NCBI RefSeq assembly: GCF_008124865.1
Contig: NZ_VNHY01000001.1
Coordinates: 248,001 to 312,000, forward strand
Direction: 5' to 3'
Length of the DNA stretch: 64,000 nucleotides
Source of the DNA: Fodinibius salinus
GTDB taxonomy: Bacteria; Bacteroidota; Rhodothermia; Balneolales; Balneolaceae
Shown one piece after another: positions 18,119 through 26,851 of the stretch. The stretch's first letter is position 1. The number at the start of each line of letters is the position of its first letter. The position numbers and the translations under genes are program-made. Below the pieces are notes generated by a model. That model had not been told where the DNA came from. It saw only the letters and a list, made by a program, of their open reading frames with translations, and ran no database searches.

Positions 18119-20059
18119 CTAGCAACAGTCTGTAAGTACCGAGTCGCTTTCTTCAGAATGGTGAGTTTTATTTGTTTTGCGGAGGCTAAATGACGCGTTG
18201 GAATAGCTTTTTTGAATTCTGATGGCATTGGCAATGGCGATAAGAGCTACTCCGACATCCGCAAAAATAGCCTCCCACATAGTGGCTATACCAACAACGG
18301 CCAGAACCATAACCAGTATCTTAATTCCCAGCGCAAAGCCGATATTTTGCCATACTACACGATGCGTAAAGTTAGCAATGTCAATAGCCAACGGTATTTT
18401 GGAGGGCTGGTCGGTTTGAATAACTATATCTGCTGTTTCAATGGTAGCATCCGAACCGATGCCGCCCATGGCAATCCCGACATCGGCCAGTGTAATAACT
18501 GGAGCATCATTAATACCATCTCCAATAAATCCTATTGTTTGGGATGGTTTTAGCGCTTGTTTAACGTGATGATATTTTTCATCAGGCAGAAGGCCTCCAT
18601 ACGCTCTGTCCAAGCTTAACTTTCGGGATACATGATCAACGACCTCTTGGTTATCTCCGGAAAGCATCACTATTTCGTTGACCCCATGTTTTCGAAGATC
18701 ACCTATAGCCTGCTTACTGTCCTCTTTAATTTGATCCGCAATGCTAATGGTACCAACATGGGTTCCATCCTCCGCTACATGCACATAGGTGTAAGGGTCA
18801 TTAAAGTCGCTTGATGAAATATTAATACCCTGCTGTTCTATCAAGTCACTATTTCCGACGACAATTGTTTTTCCGTTAATAGTTCCCTTCAATCCTTTGC
18901 CAGAAATTTCCTGCTGATTTTCTACGGTATGTAACGGTTGTCCATTGATACGGTTGAGGATTGCTTTTGCTATCGGATGGGTGGAGTCTTGTTCGAGGGA
19001 AGCAGCCAAGGCAAGCAGTTCATCCTGGCTATATCCATTAACAGGATGGATTTTCCGTACCTCAAAATTACCCTCTGTCATAGTGCCCGTTTTGTCCATG
19101 TACAGTGTTTCCATTTTTCGTAGTTGGTCAAGGAAATCTGAACCTTTGAACAGAATACCGTTGCGGGAGGCTGCTCCGATCCCGCCGAAATAACCAAGGG
19201 GTATAGAAATGACTAACCCGCATGGACAAGAGACAACAAGAAAAATAAGAGCGCGATAAAACCAGTCCTGAAAGACGTAGTTTTCAACCACAAGATAGGG
19301 GACGAGCGTAAGTGCTACTGCCAGCCAAACGACAATAGGGGTGTAAATGCTGGCAAACTTTGTCATAAACCGTTGTGTCGGGGCTTTTCGCTTGGTGGCT
19401 TCCTGCACCATCGTTAAAATGTTAGATAGCTTGGTATCCTCATATCCACTAGTCACTTTAATGCGAACAGGTCGGTCCTGATTAATAGAACCGGCCCAAA
19501 CTTCGTCGCCTAAATCCCGGCTCATGGGTTTTGACTCACCGGTCAAGGCTGCTGTATTAAAAGAGGCTGTTTCGGTAAGAAGTTTTCCATCCAGCGGGAC
19601 TTTTTCACCTGGTTTTACCTGGATTATTTCGCCTATCCCCACCTCGGAGGGGTGGACGTTTTTTGTTGTCCCCTTATGCTCTACTGTGGCCGTATCCGGC
19701 TGTTGATCTATTAGCGTTTTGATGGATTGTTTTGCTCGTTGAACGGCATTCCCTTGGGCATATTCGCCCACCATATAGAAGAGCATTACGGCTACGCCCT
19801 CGGCGTATTCGCCAATGGCAAAAGCACCGACGGTGGCAATACCCATTAGCATAAATTCGCTGAATATGGTGCCGTTTTTAATCGATTTGAACGCTTTTAT
19901 CCAGACCGGTCCGCCGACAGTTATATATGAAAGTCCATATAGTGGTAAATACACATAGGCCTGACCGGCAAATGAAAATCCGTGTTCAACAATTAGTGCT
20001 GCAGCTAAAAATAGTGCACTGGCTACGGCTTCTTTATATTTTTTAAAGAATGTCATCAT
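18119..20059 (-). CDS. Heavy-metal P1B-type ATPase, Zn/Cd/Pb-like exporter
   Basis: Inner-membrane pump that probably exports Zn2+, Cd2+ or Pb2+ at the cost of ATP. Seen: the transmembrane CPC metal site (Cys278-Pro-Cys280), the phosphorylation motif DKTGTMTEG (Asp322; Met replaces the usual Leu), THPIAKAI of the nucleotide domain, and GDGINDAP. The last helices carry a Lys (GIKILVMVL) and an Asp (IFADVG) as in ZntA/CadA, which is why I favour Zn/Cd over Cu. There is no N-terminal HMA domain; the protein starts directly before the first helix. It ends in Cys-Cys (VLTDCC), a possible extra metal site. It starts 3 bases after the SpoIIAA-like gene, so the two are co-translated. At 646 residues the length fits an HMA-less form. 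Confidence 0.9.
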   Translation of the reverse strand: MMTFFKKYKEAVASALFLAAALIVEHGFSFAGQAYVYLPLYGLSYITVGGPVWIKAFKSIKNGTIFSEFMLMGIATVGAFAIGEYAEGVAVMLFYMVGEYAQGNAVQRAKQSIKTLIDQQPDTATVEHKGTTKNVHPSEVGIGEIIQVKPGEKVPLDGKLLTETASFNTAALTGESKPMSRDLGDEVWAGSINQDRPVRIKVTSGYEDTKLSNILTMVQEATKRKAPTQRFMTKFASIYTPIVVWLAVALTLVPYLVVENYVFQDWFYRALIFLVVSCPCGLVISIPLGYFGGIGAASRNGILFKGSDFLDQLRKMETLYMDKTGTMTEGNFEVRKIHPVNGYSQDELLALAASLEQDSTHPIAKAILNRINGQPLHTVENQQEISGKGLKGTINGKTIVVGNSDLIEQQGINISSSDFNDPYTYVHVAEDGTHVGTISIADQIKEDSKQAIGDLRKHGVNEIVMLSGDNQEVVDHVSRKLSLDRAYGGLLPDEKYHHVKQALKPSQTIGFIGDGINDAPVITLADVGIAMGGIGSDATIETADIVIQTDQPSKIPLAIDIANFTHRVVWQNIGFALGIKILVMVLAVVGIATMWEAIFADVGVALIAIANAIRIQKSYSNASFSLRKTNKTHHSEESDSVLTDCC

Positions 20060-20062
20060 TAT

Positions 20063-20431
20063 TCAGTTATGATTTTGTTTGAGCCATTCCCTTGCGTTCC
20101 CGGCTTGGTCAATAGAAAAAAATTGCATCTCTTCTTTGGTAATAGGGTCGACGAGCTTAGTACCCCATTTTTGCCACTTCTTTTCTCCAACTACAGCAAT
20201 TCGATCAAAATATCCGATGTATTCGACATCAAGCTGCAGATCTTTCCAAAGCGCTGCGGTATCCTGCCACCCCTCAAAATCTTCAAGTATCATAATTAAA
20301 TGGGGATCATCAGATGCAGTTGTAAACTTGTTTAAAGCCGGTTCGAGGTGATCCAAGTCTTCTTTCGAAAGTTTCCCGGATGCTTTGATGGCAAGAATAT
20401 CGTCATCAGTATGATCATTCACTTCAATCAT
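20063..20431 (-). CDS. SpoIIAA-like (STAS/SEC14-type) small protein
   Basis: A 122-residue cytosolic protein resembling the SpoIIAA-like family (DUF3478-type). Typical features are the N-terminal strand-turn DILAIKASGKLSKEDLDHLEPAL, the central strand LIMILEDFEGW, and FDRIAVVGEKKWQKWGTKL followed by a short acidic strand and the terminal helix AREWLKQN. Family function is poorly known; members are thought to bind lipids or act as regulatory partners. The 3-base gap to the metal ATPase implies co-expression, so a role in membrane association or control of the pump is a fair guess, not shown. Confidence 0.78.
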   Translation of the reverse strand: MIEVNDHTDDDILAIKASGKLSKEDLDHLEPALNKFTTASDDPHLIMILEDFEGWQDTAALWKDLQLDVEYIGYFDRIAVVGEKKWQKWGTKLVDPITKEEMQFFSIDQAGNAREWLKQNHN

Positions 20432-20543
20432 ATTGCTCCGTGTTTTTCTTCTACTTTCAATTTCTGTTCCTAAAATAAGCGTCGAACAGTCGCAGTTCTT
20501 GCATCTTTGTGTAAATCTTGTGCAGAAATTTGTGATTAACCGC

Positions 20544-21200
20544 TTAAACTACACCAGCAGCCACATATACTGCTCCAAAATAAAATTCTTGCATATAGAA
20601 CTTCTGAAAATCTTTTTGCATAGATACCCAGGGCGTTTGTTTGGTATGTTCGTAGCGGACTCCATAAGATTGTAAGAGATTGATCATAGCTTTAACCAAC
20701 CATTCAGGCCATTTCTTGGGCCGTTTTAACTCGAAAATAGCCATTCGTTTCCCTGCTTGTAATCTATGAGCCGCCCGTTTAATTATGCGATCATAATCCG
20801 GTGACATAGATATCGCCAATGTTGATAAAACGCCATCAGAATCAGAAGGGATATTATACTCAGACATATCAGCCTGTACCAACTTAACATTATCCAATCC
20901 TAAGTTTTGTATTCGATTCTCTGCCTGCTGTAGCATTGATTCAGATAGATCTACTCCAATAATAGTGCCTTTCCTTCCAATTTGCTTGCTGAGTAACGGA
21001 AAATTGAGTCCCGTCCCGCATCCCAGATCAACTATGGTGTCGCCCGATTTAAGTTTGAGGCTTTGAATAGCTTTTTCCCGATAAGTTTTAACCCTGAGGC
21101 CCAACATACGCAATAACAAAAGGGAAAGGTCATAATTTGTGGCCAAACTATTGCCATAGATTTCTTGGATTTCATCCAGGCTAAAAATCTGCTTTTCCAT
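20544..21200 (-). CDS. Class I SAM-dependent methyltransferase (UbiE-like)
   Basis: A 218-residue methyltransferase. SAM-binding motif I is IVDLGCGTGLNFPLL, the acidic residue after beta 2 is in IIGVDLSESMLQQA, motif II is near VKLVQADMSEY, and motif III is LQAGKRMAIFELKRP. The C-terminal FYFGAVYVAAG resembles UbiE/COQ5-like enzymes and small methylases of hydrophobic substrates. Substrate is unknown. It lies between the HMA-AraC regulator (97 bases upstream) and the SpoIIAA-like protein (113 bases downstream), all on the minus strand. It may be part of the metal unit, but the gaps allow separate promoters. Confidence 0.82.
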   Translation of the reverse strand: MEKQIFSLDEIQEIYGNSLATNYDLSLLLLRMLGLRVKTYREKAIQSLKLKSGDTIVDLGCGTGLNFPLLSKQIGRKGTIIGVDLSESMLQQAENRIQNLGLDNVKLVQADMSEYNIPSDSDGVLSTLAISMSPDYDRIIKRAAHRLQAGKRMAIFELKRPKKWPEWLVKAMINLLQSYGVRYEHTKQTPWVSMQKDFQKFYMQEFYFGAVYVAAGVV

Positions 21201-21296
21201 CTCCGTCCAATTTGATTAATGATTGTTCAAAATTAAGATGGATAGAGCAGATAAATTTATCTTGTATTTTTATGTGATTATCGTGCAGAATTATGT

Positions 21297-21863
21297 TTAG
21301 AGCTGATCAATAGAAGTGCGCTTATTCTCTTTGATCTCTTTGAAATGTGATGGTGCAAGTCCGGTTTCCTTTTTGAATTGCCTGGAGAAATGTTGTTGGC
21401 TGCTGTAATCAAGTTCCAAGGCAATTTGGCTCAGCGTTTTCTCATCATAGACGATAAGTTCCTTGGCCCGCTCGATCTTTTGGAGGATAAAGTAACGCTC
21501 TATTGATTTACCTTCTACGGCCGAAAACAGGCGGCTCAGCTGCTGATAATCTTTATGGATTTTTTCTGAAAGATAATCCGATAGATTCTTTTTGAGCGGT
21601 CGCCCCGACCGAACCTGTTGTATAATAAGCTGCTTTACCTGTTCAACAATACGGCTGTTTTCATCATCAATGATATCAAAACCATTATCCCGGATGATCG
21701 TAACCAAGCGGGCATAGTTGCTTTCACTAATAGTTTCTGCCAAATGCAGTTCCCCGAGTTCTATTTTTTGTATTTTGAAATCGGCATTTGTGAGCTTTTC
21801 CTCGAGCACTTCGGCACAGTGGCTGCACACCATGTTTTTGATATGGAAATGTTTATTTTTCAT
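21297..21863 (-). CDS. AraC-type regulator with N-terminal HMA-like metal domain
   Basis: A 188-residue transcription factor with two parts. Residues 1-75 look like a heavy-metal-associated fold, with the metal motif M11-V-C13-S-H-C16 and a GFDIIDDE element where HMA domains have their last strand. Residues about 85-180 form an AraC/XylS double helix-turn-helix (ERYFILQKIERAKELI, LSQIALELDYSSQQHFSRQF, GLAPSHFKEIKE). Such proteins are common in Bacteroidota and their ligand is generally unproven. It is the first gene of a minus-strand series leading to the P1B ATPase, which itself has no HMA domain. The simplest inference is that it senses a soft metal ion and controls the series. Confidence 0.85.
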   Translation of the reverse strand: MKNKHFHIKNMVCSHCAEVLEEKLTNADFKIQKIELGELHLAETISESNYARLVTIIRDNGFDIIDDENSRIVEQVKQLIIQQVRSGRPLKKNLSDYLSEKIHKDYQQLSRLFSAVEGKSIERYFILQKIERAKELIVYDEKTLSQIALELDYSSQQHFSRQFKKETGLAPSHFKEIKENKRTSIDQL

Positions 21864-22065
21864 AATTTCAAAGGTAAAAAATTTTTTCGAAGCTGTAATT
21901 TCAAAAGAATGTACTGAGTACTGAGATGGTGTTTCGCATTCTTAAGTCATTAAAGTTGGTAAGAATGGTGGTGGCTCGACCAGCGTTAACAGGTAATTAA
22001 AGTAGCCCGTGAGCTTGAAGTAATGGTGATGCTCAGCGTCGGGTCCATTTTATGTATTGTTTAAG
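21864..22065. other. Gene-free gap between the HMA-AraC and GNAT genes
   Basis: About 200 bases with no reading frame of note and no clear hairpin. It must hold the promoter of the minus-strand regulator gene, but I cannot point to a convincing -33/-7 pair. Confidence 0.4.
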
Positions 22066-22554
22066 TCACAGTTTTTTAAACATATACAGATGATCCCGAA
22101 ACTCATCCTGATAGTGGATAGCATCGGGGATACGCCCACCTTCAGTAAAGTCAAATTTCTGGAGCAGGGACATGCTGGGCGTGTTTTTGTTCATTAATAT
22201 GGCTACCATTATGCGATAGCCAGCTGTGCGGCAAAAGTTGAGTGCCTTTTCCATCAGTTTTGTAGCAATGCCTTTACCGTGATGGTTGTAATCTACATAG
22301 TAGCTTATTTCTACAACTTCGTTGAGGGCTTGTCGATCGGATTTATACGGTGAAACAGAAAGCCAGCCAAGTACATCTTGATCTTGTTGGTAGATAAAAA
22401 CCGGAAAATTATCCTTATCGTAATTCTGGAACCATAGCGCCCTTTGGCTTAAGGTCATCGGCTGGGTGTGAGCCGTCCGAAATCCCTCTTCTACAGCCTG
22501 ATTGTAGATATCATTTATTGCTTTTAAATGTCTTGATTCTGCAATAGTAATCAT
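22066..22554 (-). CDS. GNAT N-acetyltransferase, phosphinothricin-acetyltransferase-like
   Basis: A 162-residue acetyl-CoA-dependent N-acetyltransferase. The N-terminal AESRHLKAINDIYNQAVE, the strand EISYYVDYNHHGKGIATKLMEKAL with the acetyl-CoA pyrophosphate loop (HHGKGIA), and the C-terminal FDFTEGGRIPD place it near the PAT/YncA subgroup. These act on phosphinothricin, methionine analogues or unknown amines; substrate is not decidable here. It lies 62 bases downstream of the Fur-family gene on the same strand and might be read through from it. Confidence 0.85.
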   Translation of the reverse strand: MITIAESRHLKAINDIYNQAVEEGFRTAHTQPMTLSQRALWFQNYDKDNFPVFIYQQDQDVLGWLSVSPYKSDRQALNEVVEISYYVDYNHHGKGIATKLMEKALNFCRTAGYRIMVAILMNKNTPSMSLLQKFDFTEGGRIPDAIHYQDEFRDHLYMFKKL

Positions 22555-22615
22555 AGCAGGATGATATGTGGATGGGCAATCCTGTCTTTAAGTAGATAAA
22601 AAATGGTGGATTCAG

Positions 22616-23110
22616 CTACGACTCCTTTTTGTCCTTAATTTCCTGGCGGCGGGTGCAAGAATCTATGTCATCACAAGCACCGAAGAAATGCAATGAATGT
22701 CCCGAAATATTAAAATCGTGCATCTTTTCCATCATTGTTTTTATTTCCTGAATACGTGGATCACAAAATTCCAATACGGCACCACACTCTTTGCAGATAA
22801 TGTGGTCGTGTTGCTGATAGGCATAAGCACGCTCATAATAGTATTGGTTTTTCCCAAACTGATGGCGTTGTACTAGTCCACATTCTACCAGTAGGTCGAG
22901 GGTGTTATACACCGTAGCTCGGGAGACGCGTGTGCCTCCGTCTTTCATATTAAAAAAGATGTCATCAGCGTCGAAGTGCCCGTCGGCCTCATATATTTGT
23001 TTGAGAACCATAAACCGCTCGGGGGTCTGTCGCTGATTATGTTCTTTTAGGTAGGAGCTGAAAATCTCCTTTACCAAATCAATTGTTTCTTCTTTTGCCG
23101 GATGTGCCAT
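22616..23110 (-). CDS. Fur/PerR-family metalloregulator
   Basis: DNA-binding repressor that senses iron, peroxide, zinc or similar. The 164 residues show an N-terminal winged helix (RQTPERFMVLKQIYEADGHFDADDIF, RVSRATVYNTLDLLVECGLV) and a C-terminal dimerisation domain with metal ligands: the His cluster in QQHDHIICKECG, a structural zinc CxxC (CKEC), a second Cys in LEFCDP, and further cysteines near the end (CDDIDSC). The two Cys pairs suggest a zinc-stabilised dimer. Whether it is Fur, PerR or Zur cannot be told from sequence alone. Divergent from fadD across 168 bases. Confidence 0.93.
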   Translation of the reverse strand: MAHPAKEETIDLVKEIFSSYLKEHNQRQTPERFMVLKQIYEADGHFDADDIFFNMKDGGTRVSRATVYNTLDLLVECGLVQRHQFGKNQYYYERAYAYQQHDHIICKECGAVLEFCDPRIQEIKTMMEKMHDFNISGHSLHFFGACDDIDSCTRRQEIKDKKES

Positions 23111-23246
23111 GTAGTTAATTTTTCTTTTAATATAAGCATTTGGGATTCGTAAAAAAACACGAAGCCCGGGACTTGCGTTATCACAATTACTGAATTTCTG
23201 TTTCAGAATGTTATATTCGGGCTGTGTTGTTAAATTAGGATCAGCG

Positions 23247-23274
23247 TTTGTAATATAAGGGTAAACTAACTTTA
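23247..23274 (+). promoter_or_regulatory. Possible promoter of the acyl-CoA ligase gene
   Basis: TTTG (23247-23250), a 16-base spacer, then TAACTTTA (23267-23274), close to TTTG-N17-23-TAnnTTTG. The start codon at 23279 is so near that the transcript would be almost leaderless. This makes the call uncertain. Confidence 0.25.
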
Positions 23275-23278
23275 CATT

Positions 23279-25153
23279 ATGCCAACAGTTGTAGCTTTTG
23301 AAACGTTGCCGGAGTTATTTTTAAATATCAAGAATAAATATGAGGATACTTCAAAAACGGCCTTTGCACGAAAACCGGCCACCGATGAACCGTACGAAGA
23401 AATAGGGTGGGGAGAGGTTTCGGAAGATGTACATACACTGGCCGCATATTTGGTGGAGCAGGGAGTAGAGGTTGGTGACCGGGTAGCTATACTCAGTGAA
23501 AACCGATATGAATGGGCAATTGTTGATTTAGCACTACAGCTTATTGGTGCGATTAATGTTTCGCTATATACTACGCTGCCGGCTCCAAAATGTGAGTATA
23601 TTCTGCAGAATTCTGAGGCTAAATTCTTTTTTGTATCTACGGGTATACAGCTTAAAAAGGCGCGCCAGGTGTTTGATAATTGTGGTCATCTGCAGCAGGT
23701 GATTGCTTTTGACGAGCCGAATATTGAAAGTTATTTGGATGAGGATTACGTTTCCCTTTTTGAAGAAGCAATGGCTGAGGGCCTAAAAATCTATCCTGAA
23801 CTGGAAGACGAAATTCATCGACGTAGTAAAAGTCGCTCACCGGAAGATATGGCTACCCTTATTTACACTTCAGGCACTACCGGCCAACCAAAGGGAGCTA
23901 TGCTGACCCATCGTAATATTGTAAGTAATATAAAAGCGGCTCATCAGCGTATTAATATTACAGCAGATGATCGCTGCCTTTCGTTTTTACCGCTTTGCCA
24001 TTCTTTTGAACGCACAGCCGGATACTATGCCATGTTGGCTGCCGGGGCAGAAATTTATTATACCGAAAGCGTGGATACGGTGGCGAAGAATATGACGGAG
24101 GCACGTCCAACTATTATTATTAGTGTACCCCGACTTTTTGAAAAAATTTATAACTTGGTGACTAAAAGCGTAGAAGAAGGCACCGCTGTAAAGAAGAAAA
24201 TTTTTCAATGGGCACAGAATGTAGGTCGTAAATATGCCGAGGGTAAACGCGGATTGGTAACTCTTCAAAAGAAGCTGGCTGATAAGTTGGTTTTTGATAA
24301 ACTAAAAGAACGAACCGGTGGACGTATTCGCTTTTTTGTTTCCGGCGGGGCGGCACTGCCCGCTGAAATTGGTCACTTTTTTATGGGGGCCGGTCTACAT
24401 ATTATTGAAGGATATGGACTTACCGAAACATCACCGGTGATGTGTTGCAATACCTATGGTGATGAACAAATGGGTACGGTGGGCAAGGTACTGCCCGGTG
24501 TGACGGTGGCTATCCAGCGGCTGGAGGATAATGAAATTATAGCGTCGCTTTGTGGAGAAGATTATCCGATTGATCATTCCTCAGAGCAGGGCGAAATCTT
24601 GTGCAAAGGTCCTAATGTAATGAAGGGATATTGGAAAAATGACGAGGCAACAAAAGAAATGATCGATGATGAAGGTTATTTGCATACCGGAGATGTTGGA
24701 AGATTTGTGGATGGGAAGCTTCAGATCACTGACCGCATCAAGCATATGATTGTAAATGCCGGCGGTAAAAACATTTATCCGGGCCCCATTGAGGACTTGT
24801 TTAAAACCAGTAAATGGATTGATCAACTAATGGTGGTTGGTGAAAATCAGGCGTATATGGCAGGGCTCATTGTGCCTGATTTTGAAGTGATCGAAGATTA
24901 TGCCACCCAGAACGATATTACATACGATTCTATAGAGGATTTAATTCAGCAGGAGGAAATACAGAATATATTCCGCAAAGAAATTCGCAGCTATTCCCGT
25001 GAGTTGGCTTCACACGAAAAGGTCAGAGATTTCCGGTTGCTGGCCAATGAATTTACTGTTGAATCGGGAGAGTTAACACCTACTCTTAAGATCAAGCGGC
25101 GTATTGTCAAAGACAAATATGGTGATCTTATTGAGGATATATTTGCTGATTAA
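23279..25153 (+). CDS. fadD: Long-chain fatty acid-CoA ligase (AMP-forming)
   Basis: Activates long-chain fatty acids to acyl-CoA through an acyl-adenylate. The 624 residues carry the AMP-binding P-loop TLIYTSGTTGQPKGAMLTH, the long FadD/ACSL-type insert with RFFVSGGAALPAEIGHFF, IIEGYGLTETSPVM, GYLHTGDVGRF, and the C-terminal hinge ITDRIKHMIVNAGGKNIYP. The form matches the bacterial FAA1-like long-chain synthetases of about 600 residues. It is a single gene, divergent from the Fur-family regulator. The gene symbol is by function; paralogues elsewhere are likely. Confidence 0.93.
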   Translation: MPTVVAFETLPELFLNIKNKYEDTSKTAFARKPATDEPYEEIGWGEVSEDVHTLAAYLVEQGVEVGDRVAILSENRYEWAIVDLALQLIGAINVSLYTTLPAPKCEYILQNSEAKFFFVSTGIQLKKARQVFDNCGHLQQVIAFDEPNIESYLDEDYVSLFEEAMAEGLKIYPELEDEIHRRSKSRSPEDMATLIYTSGTTGQPKGAMLTHRNIVSNIKAAHQRINITADDRCLSFLPLCHSFERTAGYYAMLAAGAEIYYTESVDTVAKNMTEARPTIIISVPRLFEKIYNLVTKSVEEGTAVKKKIFQWAQNVGRKYAEGKRGLVTLQKKLADKLVFDKLKERTGGRIRFFVSGGAALPAEIGHFFMGAGLHIIEGYGLTETSPVMCCNTYGDEQMGTVGKVLPGVTVAIQRLEDNEIIASLCGEDYPIDHSSEQGEILCKGPNVMKGYWKNDEATKEMIDDEGYLHTGDVGRFVDGKLQITDRIKHMIVNAGGKNIYPGPIEDLFKTSKWIDQLMVVGENQAYMAGLIVPDFEVIEDYATQNDITYDSIEDLIQQEEIQNIFRKEIRSYSRELASHEKVRDFRLLANEFTVESGELTPTLKIKRRIVKDKYGDLIEDIFAD

Positions 25154-25268
25154 CATATGGAAGGCTTTAACTTATTACAGTTTTTCTTGGTTTAACAAAG
25201 TTCCGCTTTAAAATTAGACTGTAAATATAATATTTCGATGAAAGAAATATGAAGCAGTTATTACAATT

Positions 25269-25763
25269 TTGAACTTTTCTTCTGCTCAAATGTATGATGT
25301 ATTCTTTTGGCTGCATATTATTTCATACTTCTGCTGGCTATCGGCTTTTGCGGGTAGCTTGTTTTATGGATTAAAAGTTTGGCAGGAAAATGATCTTCAG
25401 CCACAACAAAATTTTATGCATTTTGAACGATTGGTAACCAGTATAGGTGGACATATTGGAGCTTTGGGAATTTTAATTTCCGGTGTGGCACTGACGTCAA
25501 TGGGTCCATATCATTGGGGATGGTTTCGTGTTCAGTTGTATCCCTGGCTGGCCGCAAAGCAGGTTTTGTTCATTATTATCTTGGTGTTAATTCCTTTTTC
25601 GATTAAGCGAAGTATGGATTTCAAAAACAAACTACAAAACGAAGAGCTATCCGATAGTGCTAAGGCAGAGTCATGGCGAAAAGCATACCGGATGTCGTTG
25701 GTGGTGTATTTTTTAGTAGTTGTTGATACTATATTGGGACTAACCAAGCCCGGATTGGGATAA
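25269..25763 (+). CDS. Small four-helix membrane protein, possibly DUF2269-like
   Basis: A 164-residue integral membrane protein of unknown function. Four hydrophobic segments are visible (about residues 12-32, 55-75, 90-110 and 138-158), with conserved-looking His and Trp residues (FFWLHIISYFCWLSAFAGS, GGHIGALG, PYHWGW). This resembles the DUF2269/CopD-like group of small membrane proteins, but I am not certain. The open frame begins at a TTG (25269); an in-frame ATG at 25290 starts MYDVFFWLH and is the better start, since it sits directly before the first helix. No clear ribosome site favours either. It follows the acyl-CoA ligase by 115 bases. Confidence 0.72.
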   Translation: MNFSSAQMYDVFFWLHIISYFCWLSAFAGSLFYGLKVWQENDLQPQQNFMHFERLVTSIGGHIGALGILISGVALTSMGPYHWGWFRVQLYPWLAAKQVLFIIILVLIPFSIKRSMDFKNKLQNEELSDSAKAESWRKAYRMSLVVYFLVVVDTILGLTKPGLG

Positions 25764-25876
25764 AAGGGTTACAAAACAAAAAAGTGAATGTTAAGCAGTT
25801 GTTTTGATCCCGATTGAAGTTGAAAAAAAATATGGAAGTCAATGATATTACTTCGTTGCCAATGTTCTTAACAGTT

Positions 25877-26284
25877 TTATAAATGGTCAGTAAGATTTTT
25901 GAGAAACCGTTGTACTCTCCGTCTGTTAACTCCCAAATCGGTTTCTCCTACACGGCTTGCACTGCGCATATGGATGTAGCTTAAAGATGAATTTCGTTTG
26001 GAAAGTTTGAGGATCATATCATCCCGAAAAACAACAACCCTAAAAACAGTTTTTATTTTATAGTCTTTTTTAGCAATCGTAATCTTTTCTGGTCCCATTT
26101 TTTTAATTGCCTGGACAGAGGCATTAAAAAGAGTATCGATTGGGGTTTTAAATTGTTTTGTTATGCGGATGCAGTTGGGGGAATTGGGACAGGGGGGTAG
26201 TGGATTTTCTACGGTTCCGTGATCAGAAAAGTCAGAAGACCGGGAGCCGGATAGAACAGAAAAAGAAAATCCCCAAATGGACAT
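25877..26284 (-). CDS. DUF1499 family protein
   Basis: A 135-residue protein of the uncharacterised DUF1499 family. The family signature PPCPNSPNCIR lies at about residues 30-40, followed by the alpha-beta domain with FRVVVFRDDMILKL and the C-terminal MRSASRVGETDLGVNRRRVQRFL, which is the most conserved part of the family. The first 25 residues are weakly hydrophobic and may be a poor signal sequence. It ends the cysteine desulfurase/LOG unit, 15 bases after the LOG gene. No biochemical role is established. Confidence 0.85.
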   Translation of the reverse strand: MSIWGFSFSVLSGSRSSDFSDHGTVENPLPPCPNSPNCIRITKQFKTPIDTLFNASVQAIKKMGPEKITIAKKDYKIKTVFRVVVFRDDMILKLSKRNSSLSYIHMRSASRVGETDLGVNRRRVQRFLKNLTDHL

Positions 26285-26299
26285 AGGTAGCGTCAGTGA

Positions 26300-26851
26300 T
26301 TATTCATAAAAGGGAAGGTGCTCAAAGCATTCATCAACATTGCTAGCAACCTTTAGAAACTTGCGTTTGTCGCTGCTGATAAAACCGTTTTCCACGGCAT
26401 GATCGATAAAATCGATAAGTTTATTGTAGTAGCCATCTATATTGAATAAAATAACAGCCTTATCGTGAATATGTAGCTGCCGCCAAGTAATGGCTTCCAT
26501 CAATTCTTCAAAGGTGCCAAAACCACCGGGCAGGGCAATAAAAGCATCTGAAAGTTCAGCCATCATTTCTTTACGCTCGTGCATACTGCCAGTAATATGC
26601 AGGGCTGTAAGCTGTTCATGGGCAACTTCCAGTTCATACAGGTGTTGGGGAATTACGCCATGAACCTGTCCGCCGTGGGAAAGTGCCGCATTGGCTACTT
26701 CATTCATTAGTCCGATAGAGCCTCCGCCATAGACAAGCCCAACGTCCTTAGATGCGAGCTTAACTCCCAGGTTGTTGGCTAGGTCGGCAAAAGCGGGATT
26801 ATTGCCGGTCCGCGATCCGCAATAAACGCAAACTCTGTTTTTGTTGCTCAT
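26300..26851 (-). CDS. LOG-family nucleotide 5'-monophosphate phosphoribohydrolase
   Basis: A 183-residue lysine-decarboxylase-like/LOG protein (TIGR00730). It probably cleaves nucleoside 5'-monophosphates to base and ribose 5-phosphate; plant relatives activate cytokinins. The Rossmann fold shows VCVYCGSRTGNNP, GLVYGGGSIGLMNEVANAA and the diagnostic PGGFGTFEELMEAITWRQL motif. The start overlaps the stop of the cysteine desulfurase gene by 4 bases, so the pair is translationally coupled. The older name lysine decarboxylase is a misannotation for this family. Confidence 0.92.
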   Translation of the reverse strand: MSNKNRVCVYCGSRTGNNPAFADLANNLGVKLASKDVGLVYGGGSIGLMNEVANAALSHGGQVHGVIPQHLYELEVAHEQLTALHITGSMHERKEMMAELSDAFIALPGGFGTFEELMEAITWRQLHIHDKAVILFNIDGYYNKLIDFIDHAVENGFISSDKRKFLKVASNVDECFEHLPFYE

